Assembly (NCBI GenBank): GCA_020849765.1
Contig: JADLAY010000014.1
Span: forward strand, 1-59,440
Length of the DNA: 59,440 bases
Reading direction: 5' to 3'
From: Anaerolineae bacterium
GTDB lineage: Bacteria > Chloroflexota > Anaerolineae > Aggregatilineales > Phototrophicaceae
Shown: positions 1-8,905 of the stretch, one piece after another
Layout: each line of letters begins with the position of its first letter
Numbering within the stretch: position 1 is the stretch's first letter
Notes under the pieces: model-generated
What the model saw: the letters and a program-made list of their open reading frames with translations, nothing else
Databases searched by the model: none
What the model was told of the DNA's origin: nothing
Made by a program: the position numbers and the translations under genes

Positions 1-63
<63 letters not shown>

Positions 64-90
64 TTCCTATCCTTCATCGCACGCTGCTGT

Positions 91-126
91 TGTTAAGGTG
101 CAAAACGCGCGGCTTTCTCCCGCGCG
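91..126 (-). promoter_or_regulatory. rRNA leader: GC-rich hairpin followed by a boxA-like site
   Basis: On the minus strand the rRNA leader contains a perfect 7-bp hairpin (arms 126-120 and 112-106) followed by TTTTG. Next comes TGCACCTTAACA at 102-91, which matches 10 of 12 bases of the classical boxA (TGCTCTTTAACA). BoxA recruits NusB/NusE to make rRNA transcription resistant to termination. The match and hairpin are seen directly; the function is inferred from position between promoter and 16S. Confidence 0.6.
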
Positions 127-136
127 CGATGCCAGA

Positions 137-165
137 AGGTTAGCATCCTCAAATCTGGCTGTCAA
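137..165 (-). promoter_or_regulatory. rRNA operon promoter
   Basis: Minus strand: perfect -35 TTGACA (165-160), 17-base spacer, -10 TAACCT (142-137). Predicted start of transcription is near 130, giving a leader of about 67 nt before 16S. Confidence 0.65.
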
Positions 166-224
166 TGGCAAATTTGCCGAAAACCCCAACGAGTTTTAAA
201 CAAGCGCGCTTCTTACTCTTAACA

Positions 225-1349
225 TTACGCCTCGTCCGCCAGCACTTCGTCACGGAACGTTCGCACCTCGTCCGAAACAGTCACCACTTCCCTATCGCCG
301 AGGATGTCCTTGACGTAGACTTCCTTGACCAGCACCGTCAAAATTGCGGTCATGGGGACGGCGAGCATGATGCCCAGAAAGCCGAAAAAGACCCCGGAGA
401 TGATCTGTCCCAACAAAATGAGCACGGGCGGCAGCTTGATGCTATCCGATACCAGGATTGGCGTGATGATTTGGCTCTGAATGAAGGAAACGCCATAGAT
501 AATGACAATGATCCAAACCACACTGTTCGGCGTCTCGACGATGCCCGCCGCCACGGACGGGATCAGCGCGATGATCGGGCCGAAGTTGGGCACAAATGAC
601 AGCACACCCGCCAACACGCCCAATGCCACATATTGATGAAGCCCCAGCATAGCCAGCAACACGCCCGTCGCCACCCCGGCGAAGATCATCGAGGCGAGCG
701 TGGCACGCAGCCAGCCTCTCAGAATAACGTCCAGCTCATGAATGATCTCGCGAGCGCGAGGCCGATAGCCAATCGGCATCAGTTTGATCAACCCATCCTG
801 ATGCATGGTCGGATCGGATAGGAAATACATACTCAGGAAGATGACGATCAAGATGCTGAGCAGCGTATTGGCAACCCCGCCCAGCACCGGCAGCACCGAA
901 GCGCCGATCTGGCTGACCGCAGTCGCAAGCTGGCTGCCCAGCGCATCGACCGTGCTCTGCAGATCGATATCCGCCAGAAAAGCGAACTGCTCCTGCAATT
1001 TTGGATCTTCAAGGCGCGCGACCAGTTCTCTGATACCCGCTGGCACCGTATCACTCAGCAGCGTGCCCAACTGTGTCGTCAGAGACGGCAGGACGATAGC
1101 AACCAGCAAGACCACGACGGCGACCACCAGCACGATCGAGATGACGGTCGCCCATCCACGTGAGACGCCGCGCTTGACCAGCGATCGGACCGGCGTGGTG
1201 AACAAAATGACCAGAATGATCGCCGCCAGCGTTAGCAGCAAAATTCCACGGATGAACCACAACGCTGCCAGTAAAATGGTGATGGCAAGCGCAAGCAACA
1301 CCCATCGTGTCGTCGCCCCATAAGCCGATGTCGCAGGCAACTGGCTCAT
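225..1349 (-). CDS. AI-2E family transporter (TqsA/YdiK-like membrane protein)
   Basis: The product is 374 residues and rich in hydrophobic segments. Two helices lie in the first 45 residues, followed by a soluble amphipathic stretch (about 75-150) and a block of C-terminal helices around 150-335. This is the layout of the AI-2E transporter family (PF01594), which includes autoinducer-2 exporters and Na+/H+ antiporters. The substrate cannot be told from sequence. It starts at ATG 1349 and faces away from the LLM gene at 1469, so the 119-base gap should hold divergent promoters. It lies between the rRNA operon and unrelated genes and seems monocistronic. Confidence 0.85.
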   Translation of the reverse strand: MSQLPATSAYGATTRWVLLALAITILLAALWFIRGILLLTLAAIILVILFTTPVRSLVKRGVSRGWATVISIVLVVAVVVLLVAIVLPSLTTQLGTLLSDTVPAGIRELVARLEDPKLQEQFAFLADIDLQSTVDALGSQLATAVSQIGASVLPVLGGVANTLLSILIVIFLSMYFLSDPTMHQDGLIKLMPIGYRPRAREIIHELDVILRGWLRATLASMIFAGVATGVLLAMLGLHQYVALGVLAGVLSFVPNFGPIIALIPSVAAGIVETPNSVVWIIVIIYGVSFIQSQIITPILVSDSIKLPPVLILLGQIISGVFFGFLGIMLAVPMTAILTVLVKEVYVKDILGDREVVTVSDEVRTFRDEVLADEA

Positions 1350-1468
1350 TTGTTGACCTCATCCTGAAGAGAACGCGGCACTATCCAAAATGATAACACC
1401 TGGCGTTCAGGATTCGCCACGCGCGTTATAATCAATTCGCGTTTCTTTTGGCCCGGCAAAGTACAAAA

Positions 1469-2494
1469 ATGATGAAATTTGACGTCACCATTTTCCCAAC
1501 CGATCTCAACCGCGCTGGCGAGACGGCACGCGCGGTGGAAGCGATGGGCTTTCACGCCCTGTGGACGGCGGAGACCGCGCACAATCCGTTCCTGCCGCTG
1601 ACCCATGCGGCGGCGCAGACCTCGCGCATTGAGCTGGGCACAGCCATCGCGGTGGCCTTTCCGCGCAGCCCGATGATCACGGCGCAAATCGCCTGGGATC
1701 TGGCCGAACAATCGCATGGGCGCTTCATCCTTGGCTTGGGGACGCAGATCAAGGCGCACATCACCCGGCGCTTCGGCACCGCATGGGCGCCGCCCGTGCC
1801 GCGAATGCGCGAATACATCGAATCGATGCGCGCCATCTGGCAGACGTGGCAGACGAACGCCCCGCTCCGCTACAAGGGCGAGCATTATCGCTTCTCGCTG
1901 ATGACGCCGTTCTTTTCGCCCCAGCCGCTCGAACATCCGGACATCCCGATCTACATCGCGGGCGTCAACGAAGGACTGTGCAGACTGGCCGGGGAATTGT
2001 GCCAGGGATTTCACGTTCATCCGCTGCATACGACGCGCTATCTGCGCGAATCGATCATCCCCGCGATCGATGCCGGGGCACGGGCTGCCGGTCGCACACG
2101 GGCGGATTTGCAGCTCACCTGCGCGCTCTTCATCGCGACCGGGCGTGACGCGGCGGAGATCCGCGCGCAGAGCGACGCCATCAAGACGCAGATTGCGTTC
2201 TACGCCAGCACGCCCAGCTACCGACCCGTCCTCGATCTGCATGGCTGGGGCGATTTGCAGGAGCATCTGGCGACGATGACGCGCAGCGGCCAATGGCAAG
2301 ATATGGGCAAAGAGATCAGCGACGAGCTGCTACACGAAGTTGCCGTCGTCGCCCCGGTCGACGAACTGGCCCAGGCGGTTCAAGCGCGCTATGATGGGTT
2401 GCTCGACCGCGTGGGCTATTACATTCCTTTTGAGCCTGAGGATGCCGACAAGAGCTTGCTCTGGCGCAACGCTGCCGAGGTTTTTTGCAGTTGA
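1469..2494 (+). CDS. LLM-class F420-dependent oxidoreductase, TIGR03617-like
   Basis: A luciferase-like monooxygenase TIM-barrel protein of about 341 residues. The N-terminus (MMKFDVTIFPTDLN), the Glu-Leu-Gly-Thr-Ala-Ile-Ala strand, the 'F-x-L-G-L-G-T-Q' turn and 'P-I-Y-I-A-G-V-N' near residue 165 are typical of F420-binding members. The reaction is unknown; family members use reduced F420 (or FMN) for hydride transfer. An in-frame TTG lies at 1448, but ATG 1469 or 1472 aligns better with the family start, and no strong ribosome binding site favours either. It is followed after 30 bases by a peptidase gene in the same direction, so the two are probably co-transcribed. Confidence 0.85.
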   Translation: MMKFDVTIFPTDLNRAGETARAVEAMGFHALWTAETAHNPFLPLTHAAAQTSRIELGTAIAVAFPRSPMITAQIAWDLAEQSHGRFILGLGTQIKAHITRRFGTAWAPPVPRMREYIESMRAIWQTWQTNAPLRYKGEHYRFSLMTPFFSPQPLEHPDIPIYIAGVNEGLCRLAGELCQGFHVHPLHTTRYLRESIIPAIDAGARAAGRTRADLQLTCALFIATGRDAAEIRAQSDAIKTQIAFYASTPSYRPVLDLHGWGDLQEHLATMTRSGQWQDMGKEISDELLHEVAVVAPVDELAQAVQARYDGLLDRVGYYIPFEPEDADKSLLWRNAAEVFCS

Positions 2495-2524
2495 AGGCTG
2501 CACAGTCAAACGATAAGAGGCACT

Positions 2525-3901
2525 ATGACCACTCCGCAAGAATATGCACATGCAAATGCTGAACGATTCCGCGAGGAACTGAACACCCTGCTCCGCATCC
2601 CCAGCGTCAGCACCGACCCTGAGCGCGAGGGCGCTGTGCGAGATGCTGCCAACTGGCTGGCGAAGAATATGCGCGACATCGGCGTCGAGAACGTGGAAGT
2701 GATGCCGACCGCGGGCCATCCGGTCGTTTACGGCGACTGGCTCAAGGCGGGGGCGGATAAGCCGACCGTGCTCGTTTACGGACACTACGACGTGCAGCCT
2801 GCCGAGATGGCGGATGGCTGGACGAGCGATCCGTTTGAGCCGGTCATGCGCAACGGCGTGGTCTATGCGCGCGGCTCATCCGACGACAAGGGACAGATGC
2901 TGACTCATCTGAAGTCGTTCGAATCGGTCATGGCGACCGAGGGCAAGCTGCCGGTCAACATCAAGTTCCTGCTCGAAGGCGAAGAAGAGATCGGCTCTCG
3001 TCATCTGTACGACTTCGTCGCGCAGCATCGCGATAAGCTCAAGGCCGACGTCTGCGTCCTGTCCGATTCGGGCATCCGGCGCGTCGACGAACCCGCCATC
3101 ACCTACTCGACGCGCGGGCTGTGCTACATGCAGATCGACGTCACCGGCCCGGTGCGCGACGTCCACAGCGGTCTCTACGGCGGCATCATCCACAACCCTG
3201 CGCTGGCCCTGGCGCAGATCATCAGCAAGCTGCACAACGCGGATAACAGCATCGCCGTGCCGGGCTTCTACGATGATGTCGTCCAGTTGACACCGGACGA
3301 GCGCGAAGAGCTTAAGAAGACCGCCATCACCGACGACGATGTCAAAGGTGAAATCGGCGTGCCCGCGACCTGGGGCGAAGAAGGCTACACGCTGCGTGAG
3401 CGCGTTGGCGCGCGCCCGACGATGGAAGTCAATGGTCTGCTGAGCGGCTTCACGGGCGAGGGCAGCAAGACGGTGCTGCCGGCGAAAGCGATGGCGAAGA
3501 TCAGCTGCCGCCTGGTCGCCAACCAGACTCCCCAGCGCATTTACGAACTGACGAAGGCTTACGTGGCGTCGATCACGCCGCCCGGCGTCCGCGCCGAGGT
3601 CAAGATGATCGACAAGGGCGACCCGGCCATGATCGAGCGCGACAGCCCGGAGATGAAGGCTGCCGTCCGCGCCTACACCAAGGTCTGGGGGGCGGAACCG
3701 ATCTTCATGCGCGAAGGCGGCACACTGCCGATCCTGGCGACGTTCCGGCGCGAACTCGGCGTCGCTTCGCTGCTGATGGGCTATGGCCTGAATACGGACG
3801 GCGCGCATGGGCCGGACGAGCATTACCCGATTGCGTTGTTCCACAAGGGCATCGACACGAACATCCAGTTCCTGTACGAGATCGCCCAGCTCAACGTCTA
3901 G
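2525..3901 (+). CDS. M20 family dipeptidase / metallopeptidase
   Basis: A 458-residue cytoplasmic zinc peptidase of the M20 family (dipeptidase group related to carnosinase/CPG2). Visible metal-site motifs are 'Y-G-H-Y-D-V-Q-P' near residue 84, 'A-R-G-S-S-D-D-K-G' near 117 and 'L-E-G-E-E-E-I-G-S' near 150. The conserved late 'E-G-G-T-L-P' and 'H-G-P-D-E' motifs are present. These supply the His/Asp/Glu ligands and catalytic Glu. A dimerisation lid lies about 190-310. The ATG is preceded by AAGAGG at 7-bp spacing. Length matches the family. It probably hydrolyses dipeptides or related amides; the substrate is not deducible. Confidence 0.9.
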   Translation: MTTPQEYAHANAERFREELNTLLRIPSVSTDPEREGAVRDAANWLAKNMRDIGVENVEVMPTAGHPVVYGDWLKAGADKPTVLVYGHYDVQPAEMADGWTSDPFEPVMRNGVVYARGSSDDKGQMLTHLKSFESVMATEGKLPVNIKFLLEGEEEIGSRHLYDFVAQHRDKLKADVCVLSDSGIRRVDEPAITYSTRGLCYMQIDVTGPVRDVHSGLYGGIIHNPALALAQIISKLHNADNSIAVPGFYDDVVQLTPDEREELKKTAITDDDVKGEIGVPATWGEEGYTLRERVGARPTMEVNGLLSGFTGEGSKTVLPAKAMAKISCRLVANQTPQRIYELTKAYVASITPPGVRAEVKMIDKGDPAMIERDSPEMKAAVRAYTKVWGAEPIFMREGGTLPILATFRRELGVASLLMGYGLNTDGAHGPDEHYPIALFHKGIDTNIQFLYEIAQLNV

Positions 3902-3913
3902 GCGAACCGCGAG

Positions 3914-5107
3914 TTAGCGCTCCAGCCAGGATTGCTGGAACTGCGCCCATTCCTGTTCGTCTGTCTCCCAACTCGCGTAGATGGCGGCGCCACGCACCAG
4001 TCGCGCCGCCTCCCCCGCCTGCTGTAAGCCCAGGACGATGCCATCCGCCGCCGAGGCAATGTTCTCCACGAGCGGATCGTGACCCGGCGGCTCGGCCTCA
4101 TAGGTCGGCATGCCGATGACCAGTTCGGTCGTGGCGCCCGCGCCAAGTTCAGCCAGCGCCTCGGCAAACGTCTTGACCTGATACGCCGTCCACAGCGTGT
4201 AATCACTTGAGCTGCTCAGACCGCTGTTGTAGGTCATGACCGCCATCTGGTCGAGCAGGAGTGCGGCACTCCGCTTGTACGAATCCGACCAGACAGTGCC
4301 CGGCACGATCAGCGGCGGCACGGGAATATCCGCATTCAGCGGGCTCCAATCCGGCGGGATGGCGGCCGCGATCAGCGAGCCTTCGGGCAGGGCCGCGCGC
4401 ACCTGACGCACCAGGCTGAGGAAGTTATCGTCGCCGTCCCAGACCGGCTCGACATTCAGGAAGACGCCATCGAACTTGAAGTCCTCGACCGTCGTCTGGC
4501 TGAACTGGACGACTTTTTCCTGGACGTCGGTTTGATCGAGCCGGTAGCCCGTTCCATCGTCGACCGGTAAGCTGATCCAGCCGAGCAGCTCCGATTCGGG
4601 ATACAGCCGCTTGAACTGTTCGGCGAACGCGCTCACTTTGTCGAAGTTATCGACGCCACGCCAGGTCTCATCCGGCTGCAGCCAGCTCACCCAGGCATAG
4701 ACGGTGCCAATTTTCCGCTCACGCAGATCGGCGACCAACTGCTCCATGGTCGCATCATCGTGCGTTTCATAAGTCCACTCGGTGCCGATCCAGAGTGCGT
4801 TCGGCGGTCGCTCCGGCGTGTCGTTGCGCAGACGACCGAGCACGAACACGATCAAGATGATGAAGAATACCGCTCCGACAGCATAGGCCAGGTAGATCTG
4901 GTTGCGCGGCAACCGAAAGTCCGGCAGCTTGAACCCACCTGCGGGCGCAATCTGATCCAGGCCGCGTCGACGCACCGGATCGCGCGATCTCTTCGAGGAC
5001 TGCTCGCGGCGCCGCTGTGCCACGCGCTGGCGTGCCCGCCCGGCAGGACGCGTGTCATGAGGATCTACCGGCGGTTCAGAGTTCAGAAAATCGTCATCGT
5101 CCATCAA
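3914..5107 (-). CDS. membrane-anchored GH18-like TIM-barrel protein
   Basis: A 397-residue protein with a charged cytoplasmic N-terminus (1-65, Arg-rich), one transmembrane helix at about 71-91 and an extracytoplasmic domain. The domain carries 'F-D-G-V-F-L-N-V-E-P' at 212-221 and a late 'M-A-V-M-T-Y-N-S' strand. These resemble the GH18 chitinase-like pattern DGxxxDxE and the later Met-Tyr strand. In canonical GH18 the motif is DxxDxDxE; here the middle Asp is Asn, so catalysis is uncertain, although the terminal Glu remains. It is the last gene of the run mtaB-yqeY-HD-ybeY-dgkA-dgkA and begins one base after dgkA ends. A role in cell-wall glycan handling is an inference. Confidence 0.55.
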   Translation of the reverse strand: MMDDDDFLNSEPPVDPHDTRPAGRARQRVAQRRREQSSKRSRDPVRRRGLDQIAPAGGFKLPDFRLPRNQIYLAYAVGAVFFIILIVFVLGRLRNDTPERPPNALWIGTEWTYETHDDATMEQLVADLRERKIGTVYAWVSWLQPDETWRGVDNFDKVSAFAEQFKRLYPESELLGWISLPVDDGTGYRLDQTDVQEKVVQFSQTTVEDFKFDGVFLNVEPVWDGDDNFLSLVRQVRAALPEGSLIAAAIPPDWSPLNADIPVPPLIVPGTVWSDSYKRSAALLLDQMAVMTYNSGLSSSSDYTLWTAYQVKTFAEALAELGAGATTELVIGMPTYEAEPPGHDPLVENIASAADGIVLGLQQAGEAARLVRGAAIYASWETDEQEWAQFQQSWLER

Positions 5108-5611
5108 CTACGTCCCTGGCAATGCCAATCGGTCGAACAGTCTCGGCAGCAGAATCAGCACGACAATGATGACGAAGACGACGGTCGCGACGAGCGAGGC
5201 CGTCGCCGCCACGTCCTTGCCGATCTTCGCCATCGGATGCGGCTCCGGCGACTCCAGGTTGATGGTCGCCTCGATGGCGGTGTTCAAGCACTCGGTGATC
5301 CAGACCGCCCCCAGGCTCAATGCCAGCAGCGCCCAACTGAGCGGGCCGATGTTGAGCCAGATGCCGACGGCGATCACGACCACGGTTATCCCGGTGGCGA
5401 ATTGAATGCTCTGCTCGCGCCGGAGGATATACAGCAGCCCGGCGAGGCCATACTTCAGGCTGGACAGGCGATCCTTGTTGGTCACCGGGCTGTACTCGCT
5501 GGCGTCGAGCTTCATCGTGCCGCCAATCGAGAGGTCGAGTTCTTCCCCCTCCGGGGTCACCAGCACGTCGCGTTTTTCAGTCTGATCGTGTTCGTCGTCG
5601 TTCCCGGCCAT
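5108..5611 (-). CDS. diacylglycerol/undecaprenol kinase family protein (copy 2)
   Basis: A 167-residue DagK-family membrane kinase with an extra charged N-terminal stretch of about 45 residues. The core shows three helices and the signature 'E-C-L-N-T-A-I-E', followed by 'H-P-M-A-K-I-G-K-D-V-A-A'. These supply the Glu and Asn metal/ATP ligands and the Lys-Asp pair. Members phosphorylate undecaprenol (Gram-positive-like) or diacylglycerol. Where E. coli DgkA has an Asp shortly after the signature, both copies here read Asn. The ATG at 5611 has a GAGGG site 5 bases upstream and is preferred over the GTG at 5626. Directly downstream of a paralogue (copy 1). Confidence 0.85.
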   Translation of the reverse strand: MAGNDDEHDQTEKRDVLVTPEGEELDLSIGGTMKLDASEYSPVTNKDRLSSLKYGLAGLLYILRREQSIQFATGITVVVIAVGIWLNIGPLSWALLALSLGAVWITECLNTAIEATINLESPEPHPMAKIGKDVAATASLVATVVFVIIVVLILLPRLFDRLALPGT

Positions 5612-5626
5612 GGTAACCCTCACCAC

Positions 5627-6070
5627 TCAACGAAGTCCCAACCGAATCAGCAGCGGCGGCCCCAAGATGAGCAGGCCGACCACGACAGCAGCCACGACCG
5701 CCAGCAGCACCGCGGCAGAAGCGACATCCTTGCCGACTTTTGCCATCGGATGCCACTCTTCGGTCGCCAGGTTGACGACCGCCTCGACCGCGGCATTGAG
5801 GAACTCGGCCATCCACACCATCGTCACGGCCAGCACGATCAGCGCGATGCCGTAGAAATCGATCTTCAGCCAGAGGCAGAGCAAAGCCACCGCGACACTG
5901 GCAAAGGCCTGGATGCGCACGTTCTTCTGCCAGCGCAGCATGTACAACCAGCCCGCCAGCGCATAGCCCAGGCTCTTGAGGCGATTCGGGCTGGTCTTGA
6001 CGCTGTAGGCGTCGGGATTGATGCGCGCAGTGCTGGTCAGCGATTCGAGGATACGGCTATGCTTAGCCAT
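5627..6070 (-). CDS. dgkA: diacylglycerol/undecaprenol kinase family protein (copy 1)
   Basis: A 147-residue DagK-family protein of usual length. It carries 'E-F-L-N-A-A-V-E-A-V-V' and 'H-P-M-A-K-V-G-K-D-V-A-S-A-A', with three predicted membrane helices. It is expected to recycle undecaprenol into the lipid carrier used for wall and surface glycans. It overlaps the end of ybeY by 8 bases and is followed after 15 bases by a second dagK-like gene. The order HD-phosphohydrolase, ybeY, dgkA is widespread in Firmicutes and relatives, which supports the assignment. The tandem second copy is the unusual part. Confidence 0.88.
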   Translation of the reverse strand: MAKHSRILESLTSTARINPDAYSVKTSPNRLKSLGYALAGWLYMLRWQKNVRIQAFASVAVALLCLWLKIDFYGIALIVLAVTMVWMAEFLNAAVEAVVNLATEEWHPMAKVGKDVASAAVLLAVVAAVVVGLLILGPPLLIRLGLR

Positions 6071-6563
6071 GGTCGTCGTCCGTGGGATTTTCGAGGGCAG
6101 GGACGTAATCGACCGGGATGCCGAGCGTCGTTAACGCACGCGCCTGCGCCTCCCACATCTGGGCACGGCGCTCCGGCGTGTCGTGATCGTAGCCAAGCAA
6201 ATGCAGCGTGCCGTGCACGACCAGCAAGGCGAAGCTCTTGTGGGCGTTGTGGCCCTCGCGACTCGCCTGCGCCGACGCGTAGGGATAGGCGATGATCAGG
6301 TCGCCCAGATACGGCAGTTCATCAGGAATCTCGACGGGGGAGGGCGCCGCCGGAAACGACAGCACGTCGGTCGCCGAATCGACATCGCGAAACTGTTTAT
6401 TGAGCGATGCCACGTGTTCGTCATCGCTGATGACGACCGTCATCGCGCTGTCGACGGCGACATGCTCCTGCGCCAGCACACAATCGGCCGCCGCACGCAG
6501 CAGCGCCGAGTCGACGTCGTAGCCCGCCTCGTTGACCACCTCAATCTCATGCGCCATCGCCAT
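6063..6563 (-). CDS. ybeY: endoribonuclease YbeY (rRNA maturation factor)
   Basis: About 166 residues with the family's zinc motif 'H-G-T-L-H-L-L-G-Y-D-H' near residue 120 (three His ligands). The upstream strand 'F-R-D-V-D-S-A-T-D-V-L-S-F' is also characteristic. YbeY is a single-strand-specific RNase for 16S 3'-end maturation and ribosome quality control. The open frame extends upstream to 6734, but that part is an Arg-rich shadow of the HD gene; ATG 6563 (or 6557) fits the family start. It overlaps the 3' end of the HD gene by 17 bases, implying translational coupling. Confidence 0.95.
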   Translation of the reverse strand: MAMAHEIEVVNEAGYDVDSALLRAAADCVLAQEHVAVDSAMTVVISDDEHVASLNKQFRDVDSATDVLSFPAAPSPVEIPDELPYLGDLIIAYPYASAQASREGHNAHKSFALLVVHGTLHLLGYDHDTPERRAQMWEAQARALTTLGIPVDYVPALENPTDDDHG

Positions 6564-8901
6564 CCTGCTCAGTCTCCGAGGGTGTGCGCTCGGTATTTGC
6601 CGTGCCGTTGAGTGGTTTCGTATCGTTTTCGGATTTCGGCACCCGGCGCAGCGGCGGCACGTCGGGCAACGGCGTCTCGTCCGGCGGCGTATTGGGCGTC
6701 GCCTGCACCTCCGGAGCCGCCTCCGGCTCGCCACTCGTCTCGGCGCTGGCTCGAACCGGCGCGACTGCCTCAGTCGCGGGTTGCCGCGACGACGGCAAGG
6801 ACGGATAGTTGATACGCGGATGGAAGACGGCCTGCAACATCTCGACGAAGATCTGCCGAATCGTCTTGATGTCGCGTGTCGTCAGATCCGAGTCATCCAT
6901 CTGGCCCTCGCGCACACGGACGTCGACCATCTCGTCGACGATGTTGGCGATCTGCTGCCGAGTCGTCGGCTTGCGCGCGCGGACGGTGCTCTCGCACGTA
7001 TCCGCCAGCATGAGGATGGCCGTCTCGCGGCTGCGCGGGCGCGGCCCGGCATAACGAAACTCCTCGATGTCGACGGCATCCGGCTCTTCCGCCTGATCGA
7101 GCGCCTGTTTGTAGAAATAACCGACCACCGTCGTGCCGTGGTGCTCCAGGATGAAATCGCGGACGCGCGCCGGAAGCTGATACTGCCGCGCCAGGCGGTC
7201 ACCATCGGGCACGTGGCTCAGGATGATGGCGGCGCTGCGCGATGGGTCGTTCAGCTGATCGTGTGGGTTAACGCCCTCGGCCTGATTCTCGATGAAGAAG
7301 GCCGGGTTGAGCATCTTGCCGATGTCGTGATAGAGGGCGGCGACGCGCACCAGCTGCGAGTTCGCACCCACGGCCAACGCCGCCTGCTCGCTCAGGTTAG
7401 CGACCTGGAGCGAGTGCTGGTAGGTGCCCGGCGCTTCGCGCAGCAAGCGCTGCAACAGCGGTTGATTCGGCTGGCTCAACTCGGTCAGTTTCAAGCTGGT
7501 CGGCAGATTGAGCGTCAGTGTGACGATATACATCCCGGCCAGGGCCACGGCGGCGGCAAAGATGCCGTTAATCACGCTGAAGATGACGTAGACGCCCAGA
7601 CGCGCGCTATCGCCGGTATTCAGGGTCTCGACGTTGAAGACGATGAAGATGAGCAGGTTGACGAAGCTGATCATCAACCCGGCGATGAAGAACGTGTTGA
7701 CTCGCTCCGTGCGACGCAGCGACACCGCGCCGATCAGGCTGCCGAACCCCGCCAGCGTGGCCGCTTCAAGCGAACCTCCCGTCACGATGCCGTAGAACAG
7801 CGCCAGGCCAATGCCGCCGACAATCGCGATCTCGACCGGGGCAAAGGAAACCGCCAACAGCGACAAGGCCGCGGCGGGATAGAGATAGAACTGGTCGCTG
7901 GCCGCGAAGATCTTCGCCCCCAGCAGCGCGATCAAGAACAATGTCGCCAGCAGCGTCAGCATCTGGAAGTCGTGGCGCAGTCGCGGCTGGAAGCGCAGGA
8001 TGTATATCCCGGTACAGATCACGACCACCCCGCTCGCCAGCAGCGAACGGATCAGTGTCTGCCCGCCGACATCTTGCGGCTGGAGCAAGCCAAAGGCCTG
8101 CAGCGTTTCGTAATCGATCTCGTCGATGCGCGTCCCGGCGCGCACAATCACCTGGCCCTGAGCAAAACTGCGCGTTTCCTCTTCGGTCGCGGCGGCCGCT
8201 TCCTGACGGGCGGCTTCGGTGGCATCCGGATTCTCAAACTGGTTGGGGCGGATCATATCTTCGAGGATGGCGACGACGATCGCCGACTGGTTGTTGTCAA
8301 AGCGCACGCTGACCTGCATCGGCAGTTGATCGCGCGCGCTTTCGAGATCGGGCTCGCGGATCGGTTCGCGCATGATGCGTTCGAGGACGTTGATGATCTC
8401 AGTCTCGATCGTGCGCCAGTCATCGTCATCCAGTTCGATCACGCGCTGCGCAACCGCCTCCGGCAGATCGAAAGCGGCGATCTGGTTGAGATCGCTGATC
8501 TTCTGCGAGCGCGTGCCATACGGGTCCTGGCGGATGTTGGCGATGTAAACGAGGATCGTCCGCGTCAGGTCGAGCTGCTGGCGTGCGACTGATGGGTCAG
8601 GCGGGTCGTAGATCGGCGCGACACCGGCGATGGCCGCCTGGCGCGCTCGCTCGGTCAGTGCATGGCTGACGTAGGTCAGGCTGCGCGGCGCGCGGATATC
8701 TTCCTCGACCACTGAGCCGATCCGCAAATCAGCCAGAACGTTGCCGCCCGTCAGAATACTGTCGACGGAGAGGATCACCGTCGCCAAGACGACGAACCCC
8801 AGCGCCAGCGCCAGCAGATTCAGGCTGCGCAGCAACTGCGGAGTCGCCCAAACCGGGCGGCTCAATTCAAAGCTGCGCAAACTGCCAATCCAACGCGTCA
8901 T
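6547..8901 (-). CDS. 7TM-HD family phosphohydrolase (PgpH-like, HDIG domain)
   Basis: A 784-residue protein with a transmembrane helix near 25-45 and a large extracytoplasmic domain (about 50-290, 7TMR-HDED type). A cluster of about seven helices (about 295-470) is followed by a cytoplasmic HD domain with 'L-Y-H-D-I-G-K-M' near residue 525 and 'L-E-H-H-G-T' near 590. The C-terminal 80 residues are Pro/Thr-rich and probably disordered. Listeria PgpH of this architecture degrades c-di-AMP, so a cyclic dinucleotide phosphodiesterase role is likely but inferred. Neighbouring ybeY and dgkA are conserved partners of this family in many Gram-positive genomes. Confidence 0.9.
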   Translation of the reverse strand: MTRWIGSLRSFELSRPVWATPQLLRSLNLLALALGFVVLATVILSVDSILTGGNVLADLRIGSVVEEDIRAPRSLTYVSHALTERARQAAIAGVAPIYDPPDPSVARQQLDLTRTILVYIANIRQDPYGTRSQKISDLNQIAAFDLPEAVAQRVIELDDDDWRTIETEIINVLERIMREPIREPDLESARDQLPMQVSVRFDNNQSAIVVAILEDMIRPNQFENPDATEAARQEAAAATEEETRSFAQGQVIVRAGTRIDEIDYETLQAFGLLQPQDVGGQTLIRSLLASGVVVICTGIYILRFQPRLRHDFQMLTLLATLFLIALLGAKIFAASDQFYLYPAAALSLLAVSFAPVEIAIVGGIGLALFYGIVTGGSLEAATLAGFGSLIGAVSLRRTERVNTFFIAGLMISFVNLLIFIVFNVETLNTGDSARLGVYVIFSVINGIFAAAVALAGMYIVTLTLNLPTSLKLTELSQPNQPLLQRLLREAPGTYQHSLQVANLSEQAALAVGANSQLVRVAALYHDIGKMLNPAFFIENQAEGVNPHDQLNDPSRSAAIILSHVPDGDRLARQYQLPARVRDFILEHHGTTVVGYFYKQALDQAEEPDAVDIEEFRYAGPRPRSRETAILMLADTCESTVRARKPTTRQQIANIVDEMVDVRVREGQMDDSDLTTRDIKTIRQIFVEMLQAVFHPRINYPSLPSSRQPATEAVAPVRASAETSGEPEAAPEVQATPNTPPDETPLPDVPPLRRVPKSENDTKPLNGTANTERTPSETEQDGDGA

Positions 8902-8905
8902 CGAC

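Noticed and set aside
165..599. A 144-codon frame at the left edge
   Set aside because: Antisense to the AI-2E transporter gene and its 3' flank; no motif.
4760..6295. A 511-codon plus-strand open frame across the two dgkA-like genes and ybeY
   Set aside because: It spans the complements of three recognisable genes and has His/Gln/Arg-rich shadow composition.
6532..8592. A 686-codon open frame antisense to the HD phosphohydrolase gene
   Set aside because: Same reason: low-complexity Arg/Asp/Gln composition, and the opposite strand encodes clear 7TM-HD motifs.
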